Assembly: GCA_003049485.1 (NCBI GenBank)
Contig: PYST01000052.1
Span: 94,781-158,780 of the forward strand
Length of the DNA: 64,000 nucleotides
Direction of reading: 5' to 3'
DNA from: Ophioceras dolichostomum
Lineage: Eukaryota > Ascomycota > Sordariomycetes > Magnaporthales > Ophioceraceae
Part shown: positions 54,560 through 64,000 of the stretch, one piece after another
Position numbering within the stretch: the stretch's first letter is position 1
How the letters are laid out: every line of letters starts with the position of its first letter
Translations under genes and position numbers: made by a program
Notes under the pieces: generated by a model
Seen by the model: the letters and a program-made list of their open reading frames with translations, nothing else
Told to the model about the DNA's origin: nothing
The model's database searches: none

Positions 54560-57155
54560 ATGATGAGCCTCCGATCCGTCGCGCAGCACGCGCTGACCAC
54601 AGCACTGACTCTCTTCTCTGCGCTGGTGACCGTGGCAGGTCTCGAGCTGAACATCTCCGCCGTGACAAGCGGGGCGATCGACTCCGACTGGACGACCGTC
54701 TACTACTCCTCCCGACAAACCGAGCCCCTCCTGATCGGCAACGACGGCGGCGCCGCCACAGGCGGGCTGCACGTCTTCACCCTCGATAGTGGTCTGTCGG
54801 AAGTCACCGCAGTCAGCCCGATCCTCTCGGGCCGCACGAAGCTCGTCACGACGTTTTACGGTGTGGGCGGCAATGGCACGGCTGGCACGGGGCGCGATCT
54901 GGTGGTCACGATCGCGCAGTCGGACTCGGTGATTCGGGTGTTTGAGGCGCCGGGGTTGGCGCCTGTGCCCACGACCAATGGCAGTGGCAACGATAACGAG
55001 GTTGTTATGCTTGGAGACTGGAACGCGATCTGCCCGTGGCGTGGGCCGAGCGGGAGTTCGTATTTCTTCTTGTTCGGGAAGGGTGGAAGGGGGATTCAGT
55101 ATCTCGTCCGGCCTGTTGCTGAGGGGAGTAAGGTGCAGCTCGTTGAGGTATGTTTGCCAACCTATACCTTCAGAGCATAACCGATGTGGTGATCTCGAAT
55201 GTCCCGCTAACAAGACGCATTACTCACTTCGTCTCCGATGCCTACCTAGGTTCGTTCTTTCACCGTGCCGGCCGTGTTCGTGGGCTGCGCCGTTTCCGAA
55301 TCAGGAGCGAAGCTGTACCTCACCGAAGACGTCGACCAGGACTTCTACGTCATGGACCTCGCTGAGTCCACGGCCCAGCCCGTGATCACGAAGGTCTCCG
55401 GCGTATCGGACGCCACGGGCGTGGCGGTCTATGCCTCGTCTAACTCCACGAGCGGAGGGGGAGACCTCATCTTCGTTACGAAGGAGAGCTCGATCGCCGT
55501 CTACGACTCGTCCCTTGCCCTACTGGGAGCGTTTGACCTCACTGGGTTGGAGGACATCGAGGCCCAGGGACTTAGCATCTATCAGGGTTCGATCGACACG
55601 TCCTACCCTGCAGGCGTGGTGGCGTTTGCCATTGAGGCGGACGGCTTCAAAGGCTTCGGCATTGCATCGCTGGGAGTCAGCCTCGCGCAACTCGACATCA
55701 CGCCAAACACCGCATACGACCCCCGAGTCCAGGTCAACACCATCCCTGGCGGCAGTGGCCCACAGATCTGCAAACAGTGCTCCATGAACGGGTACTGCAC
55801 GAAGCCAAACTCCTCCTGCACTAGCTGCAGCTGCTTCTCCGGCTCCACCGGCCGCAAGTGCGACCAATTCACCTGCCAGGACAACTGCTCCGGCCACGGG
55901 ACCTGCTCCGGGCCGAACCAGTGCACGTGCGACGCCGGTTGGGGCGGCCTCCACTGCTCGTTCCTGCTCGTAGAGCCGTCGTACGAGACGGACGCCATCG
56001 GCGGCGACGGCGACGACCCGGCCATCTGGATCTCGCCCGCTTCTCCGGAGCTGTCCCGTATCATCACCACGACTAAATCGGAGGACGACGCGGGCCTAAG
56101 CGTGTTCGACCTCTATGGCAAGATCGTCCAACACCTGAGCGCCGGGGAGCCGAACAACGTGGATGTGATATATGGGTTTGTAGCCGGGAACAAGACGGTG
56201 GATCTTGCGTTTGCGGCTTGTCGGGCTGATGATACTTTGTGGTACGCACGTACACCTACCTATCTTTCCCTGCAGCAGTACTGCCCGCTCTACCTATACC
56301 AGGACCAGACTCGACGCAGCCTAGTCACATCTAACTGACGGCACCCTCATACCTACCTACTGACACAACCTTACCAGCCTCTTCGAGATAACCCCGAATG
56401 GCACACTTACCTCCATCCCAGGAGGCATCCAGCCCGTCATCCCCAACTTCACCGTCTACGGCTCATGCGTCTACCGTTCACCCACAACTCGAAAGCAATA
56501 CCTGTTCGTCAACGAGAAGTCCGCACGCTACCTCCAGTACGAGCTCACCTCCTCGCCCAACGGCACCCTGCAGACCGCGCTCGTCCGCGACTTCGTCGGC
56601 GGCTCGGGCGGGCAGGTAGAGGGCTGCGTCGCGGACGACGACAACGGCTGGCTGTTTCTGGGCGAGGAGCCCTCTGCCCTGTGGCGGTACGGTGCCGAGC
56701 CCGACTCCACTGCGCCCGGTCTCCGCGTCGCGCACGTCGGCGACGGGACCCTCAACGCCGAAGCCGAGGGGGTGACGCTTGTGGTCGGCTCCGCGCACGA
56801 CAGGGGGTTCGTGATCCTCTCCAACCAGGGCGTGAGCTCGTACGCGGTTTATCGCCGCGCGGCACCGCACGAGCATGTCCTCACGTTCACGATCACGGCA
56901 TCGGCTGATGGGAGTGTCGATGCTGTGTCGAACACGGATGGTGTCGCTGCTGTGGGGAGGGCGCTGGGGGCTGATTTTCCGAGGGGGCTTGTGGTTGTGC
57001 ATGATGATGCGAACCAGTTGCCTGGGGGAGGGACTAGCGCGCAGGCGAGTTTTAAACTGGTGAGTTTGGAGAAGGTGTTGGGTGCGGAACAGGTTAGGGC
57101 GCTGGGGTTGTTGGATGATGTTGATGCGGGGTGGGATCCGAGGGCTGTTGTCTGA
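54560..57155 (+). CDS. Secreted beta-propeller phytase with EGF-like insert
   Basis: Exons 54560-55147, 55250-56241 and 56378-57155 (introns 102 and 136 bp; phases 0, then 2/1) give 785 residues. A signal peptide (MMSLRSVAQHALTTALTLFS...) is followed by an N-terminal propeller-like half (LLIGNDGGAATGGLHVFTLD; LYLTEDVDQDFYVMDLAEST; DLIFVTKESSIAVYDSSLAL). Two Cys-rich EGF-like units occur near residues 375-425 (CSMNGYC, CSCFSGSTGRKC, CSGHGTC, CTCDAGWGGLHC). The C-terminal half carries classic beta-propeller phytase motifs: ETDAIGGDGDDPAIWISPAS, GLSVFDLYGK and NNVDVIYGF, then YGSCVYRSP, QVEGCVADDDNGWLFLGEEP, and AEAEGVTLV. These supply acidic Ca2+-binding residues. Such enzymes release phosphate from Ca-phytate at the cell exterior. 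The two-half layout matches dual-domain phytases, with the N-terminal half probably non-catalytic. Confidence 0.87.
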
Positions 57156-58162
57156 TGATCGCTCATGGACCGTCCACAGCCGCCCGCCTTTCGCGGGCCG
57201 TTCTTGAATGAGTTGTGGTATGACAGCCGCTCGAGGAGGCTGTAACGAGCATACCCAGCCATGCGAATTCCAATATCCTCCCACCACTTTCCTAGGTTGC
57301 TACCTTATCCTGCCCCCCTGCCTAACATCACCTCCCGCCCCAGGTAGAGTCCATCTGGGCTGCTGTTGAGTTGAGGAGCCTTGGGCGTAATGTCTCATCG
57401 TTGGTCCTGGTAGTAAGTGTTGGCCCAGTTGTGGAGCTTGACAGCTTACGTCCCCGGCCCAGGCTGGGGACTCCATAGTGTGTTTGGCTGGCCTCATGGC
57501 GTTTGCGTGAGAGAGACAGAGAGGTGGAGGCCTGAGGTCACTACGTAATTACTATTTGTGGATGAATTATCGGCCCTTTGTCATCATCAGTCTCCTACCA
57601 CCTATGCGTCTCTGTCACTAAGCTGGCGGACATGGCGTGAACGCTTTACCGTGAGAGACGCTCGTCGGACTGGGTGCCTGGCTATTCCACCGGCGCAGTT
57701 CGTCGTCCGCGACTCGTTTCCTTGAAGGCGAGGTGTCACCAGAACTCGGGTGGGTGCGGCGGCATGAGTGGCGATGGATCCTTTTAAGCACATGACTCCT
57801 GATAACACGGCGTCCTGGTATGACGACAAGAATCAAGGCAGATTGCATGGTTGACAGCCGGACGAGCCAGCCAACTCCAGTCCCAGTGCCTCGGATGCCC
57901 GGCACTGGAGAGGCGCGACCGATGGATGGCTCGATAGCTGGCCGGCCTTGGCTACGGTCAGTGGATCTCCACTTTGCGCCGCCGCTGGGTCGGGGGACCG
58001 GGCCCCAGCCCGCTGGCATAATGGGCGGCCGGGCTTCATGGCCGCCAGGGGCTCCAACATGCATCTCTATCAGCATGACTCACTTACCACGCACTGCTTT
58101 GTAACAACCAATCGCCGTAGCGGATGGCGGCGGTGTCAAGTTCGTATCCCGTCCGAGCGGGT

Positions 58163-58321
58163 CTAGCCGCCTCTTCGACCGTCCGGTTTGCCAACGATGT
58201 CTTCGGCAGGGGCTAGCCGGACGATTTCACTCTCGGCCAGGATCTTGTCCCGAATCGCGTCTTTTGCGCTCGAACCTGGCATCGGCATAATATTCACTCG
58301 GCTTTCAGCCAGGCCGTCTTC
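58163..58321 (-). other. Coding-like fragment
   Basis: A 53-codon open frame reads EDGLAESRVNIMPMPGSSAK, DAIRDKILAESEIVRLAPAE, then DIVGKPDGRRGG and a stop at 58163. It looks like a protein C-terminus (a run of hydrophobic/charged alternation with no low complexity). No family recognised. Confidence 0.3.
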
Positions 58322-58378
58322 TCATCAATGCTTGTCGGTTGACTGTATTTACCTACCTACCTAGGTAGCTGATGCAGA

Positions 58379-58790
58379 TTGCATCAGTATCTGGTCCTAG
58401 ACGCCATTGGCGCGTTGCGCCAGATAGACCAAACTGTGGGGATTAGGCGCAGGAGGGAAGCTCGGAAGGCCCGCGAACGGAAGAGCTCGAGCACTGGACG
58501 GAGAAAGTTGGCGCCACAGCAACTGTCCAATTCGGCGGCCCGGGATTGCAGGCGAGACCCCCGAGACGCTTATGCCTCTAGCCTTGCCTCAGCTCCGAGA
58601 CCCCGGTACGCCGCGGCACCGAGCGGAGGCAGGCCTCCTGCTCCGAGACGCCAGGACTCCCCATGACGACGTGTACGGCGGCGGGTACAGCAACAACAGC
58701 GGACCAGCTAGGTGGGATACCGCTCGAGATAACCGCAATATCCCCGAAGACAACCGCTCGTTAATCAGAAACGAGGCAACACCTTCGTAG
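58379..58790 (+). other. Basic coding-like fragments, two frames
   Basis: A frame at 58379-58666 begins HQYLVLDAIGALRQIDQTVG and continues as a strongly basic Arg/Ala/Ser-rich segment (RRRREARKARERKSS). A second frame (58572-58790) continues with DDVYGGGYSNNSGPARWDTA after an apparent frame change near 58660. The two together resemble the disordered tail of a membrane protein, but this is a guess. Confidence 0.25.
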
Positions 58791-59227
58791 TAACTGTGAT
58801 GACAGGAGGTACTGCCGGCACTGACGCGTGAGACCCTGCTTGCTGGCAGTAGTACTATTTGATCCAGCTATATAAAATGAGGACTGGATGGATCCTAGCT
58901 GCTGCGGTGTCAACCAAACATCGTGTCGGCAGAAGAAAGCTCTGATGAAGTGATTCAGTCACTGCCCGCAGCTATGAAGTGAGCGGAAACTCATCCCCCA
59001 GACGGCGGTTTATGTTGAGGGGATGGATTCATCCCCCTTCCGCGTGGAACGCTCCTACCGCGGGAGCTCCCTTCGCAGAAGCGGATTCTCCCACTCCCTC
59101 CGTGAGAAATCCGTCAGTGAGCCCGCCATGCCCAGGTCGCAGCAGCCCTGCCATCCTAATCTGGCTTGTGCGGTCTTTGCTTCTGAGCATTAATAGTGAT
59201 GTTTTTGTCGTTGGACAAAACTAGTAA

Positions 59228-59425
59228 TTACTGGGCAGCTATCTCCAGTTGAGCCACATCCACTTGGCCATTACCTGGACCGTCAGGGTACGCATATTGG
59301 CCGTTTTCTGGTAAGAGGATTTGGAAGAGACAGCCCGACTGTTCGGTCATCCAGCTGGTAATATTGTTAGGCCCTCCTTGGGCGATAATCGAGGCTGCTG
59401 AAGACAATTGTAGCTGGATAGCCTC
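59228..59425 (-). other. Candidate 3'-terminal exon
   Basis: An open stretch of 66 codons is bounded upstream by an acceptor-like CCTAATAG and ends with TAA at 59228. It reads EAIQLQLSSAASIIAQGGPN, NITSWMTEQSGCLFQILLPE, then NGQYAYPDGPGNGQVDVAQL and EIAAQ. The composition is protein-like with normal codon use. A further frame upstream (about 59462-59560) reads RVGTTKSKGNGTVLITNGDR. No family recognised. Confidence 0.35.
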
Positions 59426-59902
59426 CTATTAGGTTCAGCGGTGGAAGTCTAGCCTTTCCCAACCACGGTTGTCGTCCTCTCTCTCCACGTGGTGATGCGG
59501 TCCCCGTTAGTAATTAGTACTGTCCCGTTCCCCTTGCTCTTGGTAGTGCCCACCCGGTGCGTCGTCATCAAGCGGTTAATGCGCCGAGGCATTGGATTGT
59601 GAAGGATTCAACGGAGGCATCGACCTCGAGAGCAGGCATTTACTCGCTCTCGTCGCGTATTCAATGACATTCCCATGAGAGGGATTCGGACCAACCAACC
59701 TGTATATTTTCTTGTTGACAGCGCAGTGTCTCACCCACATTCTCTGATCTCAGTTGGTCCTTTCGGCGGTGCCTGAAGACCGCTCTCAGCATTTCGATGG
59801 GGATAAATGGAGCTGGAAGTCGCAAGTAGTGCTCAATGTATTGAGTGGGAATTGACGTTCATATCAAGGGAGTTGAAAGATGAATGAGGTAATTACACTT
59901 AC

Positions 59903-59986
59903 CATCGGCGGCACGACTTGGTTGGCTTTGGTGCTGTCGTTCATATCACGGAGCCCGATAGAAGAAGCCAGACTGCCAACATATAT
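59903..59986 (-). other. Candidate internal exon
   Basis: An 84-base, 28-codon segment is bracketed by a good acceptor (CCCCACTCACCAG) and a consensus donor (GTAAGT). It reads IYVGSLASSIGLRDMNDSTK, then ANQVVPPM. It may belong with the fragment at 59228-59425, but no phase-consistent full model was found. Confidence 0.3.
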
Positions 59987-60142
59987 CTGGTGAGTGGGGG
60001 GGCTTCTCCGGGTTAATTGAACATCTAGCCAACGGTCGGTGTCGGGGGCGGGTGTAATTGTGAGGGTTTAATGGCTCCGGTTGTCCTGAGGTTGCTCCCT
60101 GGTTCTTAACCAGCTACTGCGGATGACGTCCCTGGTGATAAA

Positions 60143-60394
60143 ATGGGAGCAGGTAAAGATGGTATGGACAAACTCTGCCGGTCGCCGATTCCGGCGATGC
60201 CTCTCCCGGGCTCGGCGGGCCAGTCGTGCCGCTGGGGCCCACCCGGGATCCGATGGAGCGGGTCAATGTGTCGGCCGCCAGGCATCTCCCGAACCTCCGG
60301 TGTCTGCTCAGAAGAATACCTACCGAGCGAGTACTATCAAGGCTACCACTGCTTCGGTCTATTAAACGGCCGGGCTTCGAGTCCGGGCCGGTGA
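60143..60394 (+). other. Cys-rich fragment, possibly a degenerate CBM1-like module
   Basis: The frame reads GQSCRWGPPGIRWSGSMCRP, then PGISRTSGVCSEEYLPSEYY and QGYHCFG. The spacing W-G-x2-G-I-x-W-S-G ... C ... C ... E-Y-Y-Q ... C recalls fungal cellulose-binding module CBM1 (WGQCGGIGWSG ... C ... YYSQC), but the first Cys of the module is replaced and spacing is off. No signal peptide or catalytic domain is attached. Treat as a relic or coincidence. Confidence 0.2.
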
Positions 60395-61036
60395 CGAAGC
60401 AATTCTGTTCTCCACAAGGCCGCCGATGTTGTGGCCGGGCTTTGATCGGCCACTGCGGCAGGGATCTCTGCCGTACAGGTGCCCAAAGGCAGTACCTGCC
60501 TGGATCTGCCCAGGCCAACAACGTGGCCGTGGCTCTTTTGCAAATATTGGGTCCGGGCTGGGCAATACACCAACGGACCTCTCACTCTGATCCCAGCAAC
60601 ACTTCTCGGTGAAACATAAACCACCTGATAGCCCTTGGGACTTTTCATCATGCAGTTGAAGTGGCAGCTGAAAGTGCGCCTAGCAAAACATGTTGGCCTG
60701 ACCCGGTCTCCCTGGTTTCAGGTTTGGACACTACAACGACATCGCCGACGCTAGCAATGAATGGACTCACAAGCTGCAGGCATGTGTCGTCCGAACACAT
60801 TCCGGTCCTGACAACCGCGGGATGAGTTGGTGACCCCCACAGCGAGCAACGGACCATAAAGACCCTTCGATTTCTTCTCTCGGCAGGTCGACTGAAGAGG
60901 CAATTTCCAAATCAGATCAAATACAACCCACCCAGCTCTTACAACAACTCGACTTACTACCTAACCTACTTTTACGAGATCATCTCCCAAGACACATCAT
61001 AACGTCACAGCAACTCTCGGCCAATTCGCCATAAAC

Positions 61037-61225
61037 ATGTCTTCGCAAAACAAGAGCGGCGGCCTGCTCCCACCCCCAGACACCCGGGTCAAGACGGCAA
61101 AGGCGACTGCGTTCAAAACCGAGGTAACGAAAGTCCCGACGGTTTCCCTAGGCGTGCCCAATCCCACCACGACGAGAGCAGGGGCTGCTAGTGGATCGGC
61201 GATGGGGGCGGTGCCTAAGCGATAA
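61037..61225 (+). CDS. Small ORF of 62 codons, doubtful
   Basis: An ATG in good context (ATAAACATGTCTTCG) follows a leader-like stretch (60900-61036) rich in CAACTC/TACCTAAC. The product (MSSQNKSGGLLPPPDTRVKT ... GSAMGAVPKR) is basic, Pro/Thr-rich and has no domain. It could be a small conserved protein, the first exon of a lost gene, or chance. Confidence 0.3.
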   Translation: MSSQNKSGGLLPPPDTRVKTAKATAFKTEVTKVPTVSLGVPNPTTTRAGAASGSAMGAVPKR

Positions 61226-63308
61226 ATACTGCTGCTGTCCTTCCACAACAAGAAAATGTTCGGGGCGGAAGAGTTGGACGACTACTGCTCATGATCGCCA
61301 GCGCCGAAGGGTCGATGGCATGGCACAGCATGGCATGGCACCCTCTGTAGTGTCAGGCATGTTGGAGTTCTCCGATTGGGTACCTACTGTCGGTGGACAG
61401 ACATATCCGTGCAACGAACGAAACAAAGAATGCCATACGTCAGGTCTGAGATAGCCGCAATCAGAACATCCATCCACTTCTCTCGAGTGAGCGCCGTCGT
61501 TCGTGTCATGTGATGTCCCGCCGTGCGCACATTGCTGCCACCAAGCACCTCAGTTCCAGATGCATTGTCCGCTCGTTTTAATCTGTTTCCAGGCAGTGTA
61601 GTAGGACTGGATCGAGACCCTCGCATCAGCAGCCTCACGTCTCCTGACAATGAATGGGCATGATGGATCACGGGACCCGTGTCTGATTCCGAGGCATCCT
61701 TGCGCGTTCGGATGGGCCGAAGAAATTTCGGAAGACTCCGGCCGCCACGGGAAGTCCGGACTTTGGACTACCAGTTCCTCCATGTTTTTCCCCTTTGCCA
61801 TAACTCTGCGACCTCCTCTAATCGGTCTTCCCCCGGGGTATCATCGCTGTCTTCCTCTCCGCTTAGCCGCCGCCCGCCGTGACTGCGTACTGTAGTTCAC
61901 CGGGCGCTCGAACTTGATGAGAAAGCTTATCAGTAAAGCTGAGTGGTTTTTTGCATTCGTCTTTCGATACTATGGCCAGTACAATTTTGCCGAGATGGAG
62001 GCCACCCAGGATAGATCTGTTCCACGTGCCTGTGGAGGAATGTGCCCGCGCCGCAGAGTCCACTGCCTTTGATCATCAGAGTGCATTGGGCCACCTTCAA
62101 CTGCCGGCGGCTCAGCGATCCTCATCGACGTGGGAGTAAGGCATAAAAAGACCCTAGGTCGTAGCAGCCGTAGAACTTCAAGGCGTCGTGGCCGAATGCG
62201 GCCAGACCATGGGTTCAGCATTGTTGGCCGCAGATGAAAAGGTCTGAGTCGGTACCTTGCCTGCCCGTAACCTCACAGACCCTCCCTGTGCCACGCGAGC
62301 GAGAATCCTTCAGGCGACTGTGCCTCCACAATCCCGATCGTGTATTCCAAATGGCCTGTGAAAATGGTGCGCCGCTGGCTGGCTGTCTCAGGCAGGAATG
62401 CGTGCTGCTTGCAAAGCAAACCCATGTCGCTTGATCGAGTCAGGCAGGGACACTGGTCCCAAGGCCTTGGGCTTTCCTGGCCAACCTCAGGTGTTGATCT
62501 GCGGGATGCACCGAGCCAACTCCCGAGTTTCTTGTCTGTCCCGGCTCTCGTCTCAATTTCCTCGTCAGCCTGGGGGAATAGGATGATGCACTACTGCTGA
62601 TCTAGCGATGGTGACTAACAGCACTAGCTCCGCTGTGTCCGATTTCAGAGAAGGGGCGCCCACGCAACGCCAAAGCTCGGCAGAAGAAGCAGTAAAACGC
62701 GCCCGCACGCAGCTGACTGATATTGCTCATCTCACATCACATTCCTCGATCGTGGAGGTGGTAATCACTCAGTATGATAGGCAATGTAGACGCTCTCTGT
62801 TGTTTGAGAATGTACGTATATGAAAATCTATCTAGAACTCCTTGCTACTCCTAGTGCTCGTCGGCAAGGGGGCCCGCCTTCGCCTCTAGCCAGGCAGGTA
62901 GGCAGGTAGGTAGGTAGGGCACTCGGGCTCAGATCCCCCCTCCTGCAAACAGAACATCGTATGCACCGGCGTCATGCAGCCTCCAAGCCGGCATCACCCC
63001 GCATTTTCGTAAGCTCGGCAGGCGATATACCGCCGAGCATAACAGGCGGTGGTGGATACGGAGGTTTCGCCTGCATGAGGGGGGAGTCTGGGCCCGAGTG
63101 CCCGCCCGGGAAGTTTGAGAGGGCATTTTTTCCCGTCAACCTTGATGATTGATGATGTGAAATGAAGGAAGGAAAGGCGACTTGAAGACCATGACCACTG
63201 ACTGCCCTCTCCCTCCACTTGATATGGCCATGGTCTTTCTAGGGGTCATCCTTGGGTGGTACTCCACGAATGCGACCCCATGCTTGTTGGAGGATTGTAA
63301 GGAGTGTG

Positions 63309-63878
63309 CTACTCCTCCTCCTCCTCTGGGGAGCCCCAGTTCTCCCACATGTCCTCAAACGCCGGCAGTGGCGGGATGTCGATCAGCTTCCTCGGCGGCG
63401 GCGGCGGGGGCTTCGGGCACGCAATGGTCTTCCTGACCTCGGGCTCGTCGTCGAAAGTGATGCTCTCCAGGCGCTTAGGTCCCCTCCCGTTCGCTTGGCC
63501 GTCGCGCTTGGGCGTGTTGGATGTTTTGCGGAGGTGGCTGGTGCGGATATCCCATGGAAGAGGCTCCGAGGGGAACTCGACGTCGGAGCTGGAGAAGGGG
63601 CTGCAGGAGGGGTACTGGGTCCAGTAGGACTTGGGGAGCTGCTCGTCCTCCAGCCGGACGAGCTTTTCCTGCTCCAACTCGTCCGCAACCGCCGCGAGGC
63701 GGGATTGACGCGCACAGTTGTGAGCGCGGCACGCAACATACCGCCGCAGGTAACGACGTGTTTTCTCATCCTCCCTCTCCCTCTGCCTCTCCCGCTTCTC
63801 CGGGGACACAAAATACGATCCCGATGCGTCCCACGCGTCCGGGGGATTCAGCTCCTCGCGAATCGGCACCACGCGCTC
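63309..63878 (-). CDS. 3' exon of a hypothetical gene (5' end outside window)
   Basis: From a good acceptor (CTGTGCACCCAG, boundary at 63878) an exon of 190 codons runs to a stop at 63309. It reads ERVVPIREELNPPDAWDASG, then YFVSPEKRERQREREDEKTR with RRYLRRYVACRAHNCARQSR, a Pro-rich CPKPPPPPPRKLIDIPPLPA, and ends FEDMWENWGSPEEEEE. The protein is charged and mostly disordered. The upstream sequence has no ATG in frame and is interrupted by stops and a C9 run, so the gene begins beyond the right edge. Family not recognised. Confidence 0.6.
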   Translation of the reverse strand, partial: ERVVPIREELNPPDAWDASGSYFVSPEKRERQREREDEKTRRYLRRYVACRAHNCARQSRLAAVADELEQEKLVRLEDEQLPKSYWTQYPSCSPFSSSDVEFPSEPLPWDIRTSHLRKTSNTPKRDGQANGRGPKRLESITFDDEPEVRKTIACPKPPPPPPRKLIDIPPLPAFEDMWENWGSPEEEEE

Positions 63879-64000
63879 CTGGGTGCACAGCGCCAGACGG
63901 GCGGTGCGGAGGTAGAGTCAGGGGGGGGGTTATGGGTCAGGGGTAGTTATGGGTCATGAGCCCTCGGCCCCACCCCACCAAAAAAAGAGATTTTCACAAT

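Larger units (their letters stand above)
57156..63308. other. About 6-kb gene-poor region with coding-like fragments
   Basis: No intact gene with start, splice support and recognisable domain was found. Several short segments on both strands read like protein and some end at splice-like sites (see separate entries), which suggests decayed genes or one or more fast-evolving multi-exon genes I could not assemble. GGTAGGTAGG/CCTACCTAGG clusters flank the region at 58351-58369 and 62893-62920. Confidence 0.55.

Noticed and set aside
54089..55213. 374-codon minus-strand frame
   Set aside because: Overlaps the first phytase exon in antisense; no domain.
59650..59760. Possible tRNA (B-box-like GGTCCGAATCC on the minus strand)
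   Set aside because: No A box, acceptor stem or anticodon arm could be drawn.

Overview
The window is nuclear DNA from a filamentous ascomycete (Pezizomycotina), most likely a Sordariomycete. Genes are GC-rich, carry short introns (mostly 58-156 bp) with fungal splice signals, and have long CT-rich leaders. The protein families (Zn2Cys6 regulator, HET, Goodbye-NACHT, GH27, secreted intradiol dioxygenase, DUF4360) are typical of that group. I did not identify the species. An 80-base N gap lies at 51589-51668.

Layout. The left edge holds the 5' end of a pogo/Fot1-type transposase (1-141, minus). Then come a secreted DUF4360 protein (2300-3095), a convergent Zn2Cys6 regulator resembling TamA/DAL81 (3340-6045, minus), a broken F-box gene with an AT-rich insertion (7427-8576), a four-exon NmrA-like protein (10000-11471), a six-exon secreted protein (11909-12897, minus), a reading frame split by one TGA (13145-13726, minus), a disordered protein with an RVxF motif (14522-15739) and a HET-domain membrane protein (16865-19895).

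The middle is rich in secreted and carbohydrate-active proteins: a GH27 alpha-galactosidase (21583-23044), a PQQ sugar dehydrogenase-like protein (23919-25343), a solo LTR with a perfect 5-bp target duplication (25699-25874; a diverged relative lies at 16152-16320), and a secreted protein of unknown function (26361-27008, minus). A polytopic membrane protein (28858-30198, minus), a dynamin GTPase (31318-33827, minus), an NAD(P)-binding oxidoreductase (36773-38277) and a WbsX-type glycosyltransferase (40951-43648) follow.

The right part carries a large Goodbye-NACHT STAND receptor (45184-50253), a secreted intradiol dioxygenase (52239-53579) and a two-propeller phytase with an EGF-like insert (54560-57155). 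About 6 kb follow with no intact gene but several coding-like fragments (57156-63308), and the last exon(s) of a gene entering from the right (63309-63878, minus).

The genes do not form one biosynthetic cluster. Two themes stand out: secreted degradative or nutrient-acquisition enzymes, and two proteins of the fungal self/non-self recognition type (HET and NACHT). Splice junctions were inferred by eye from donor, acceptor and branch motifs and from phase agreement. Exon boundaries are therefore predictions.
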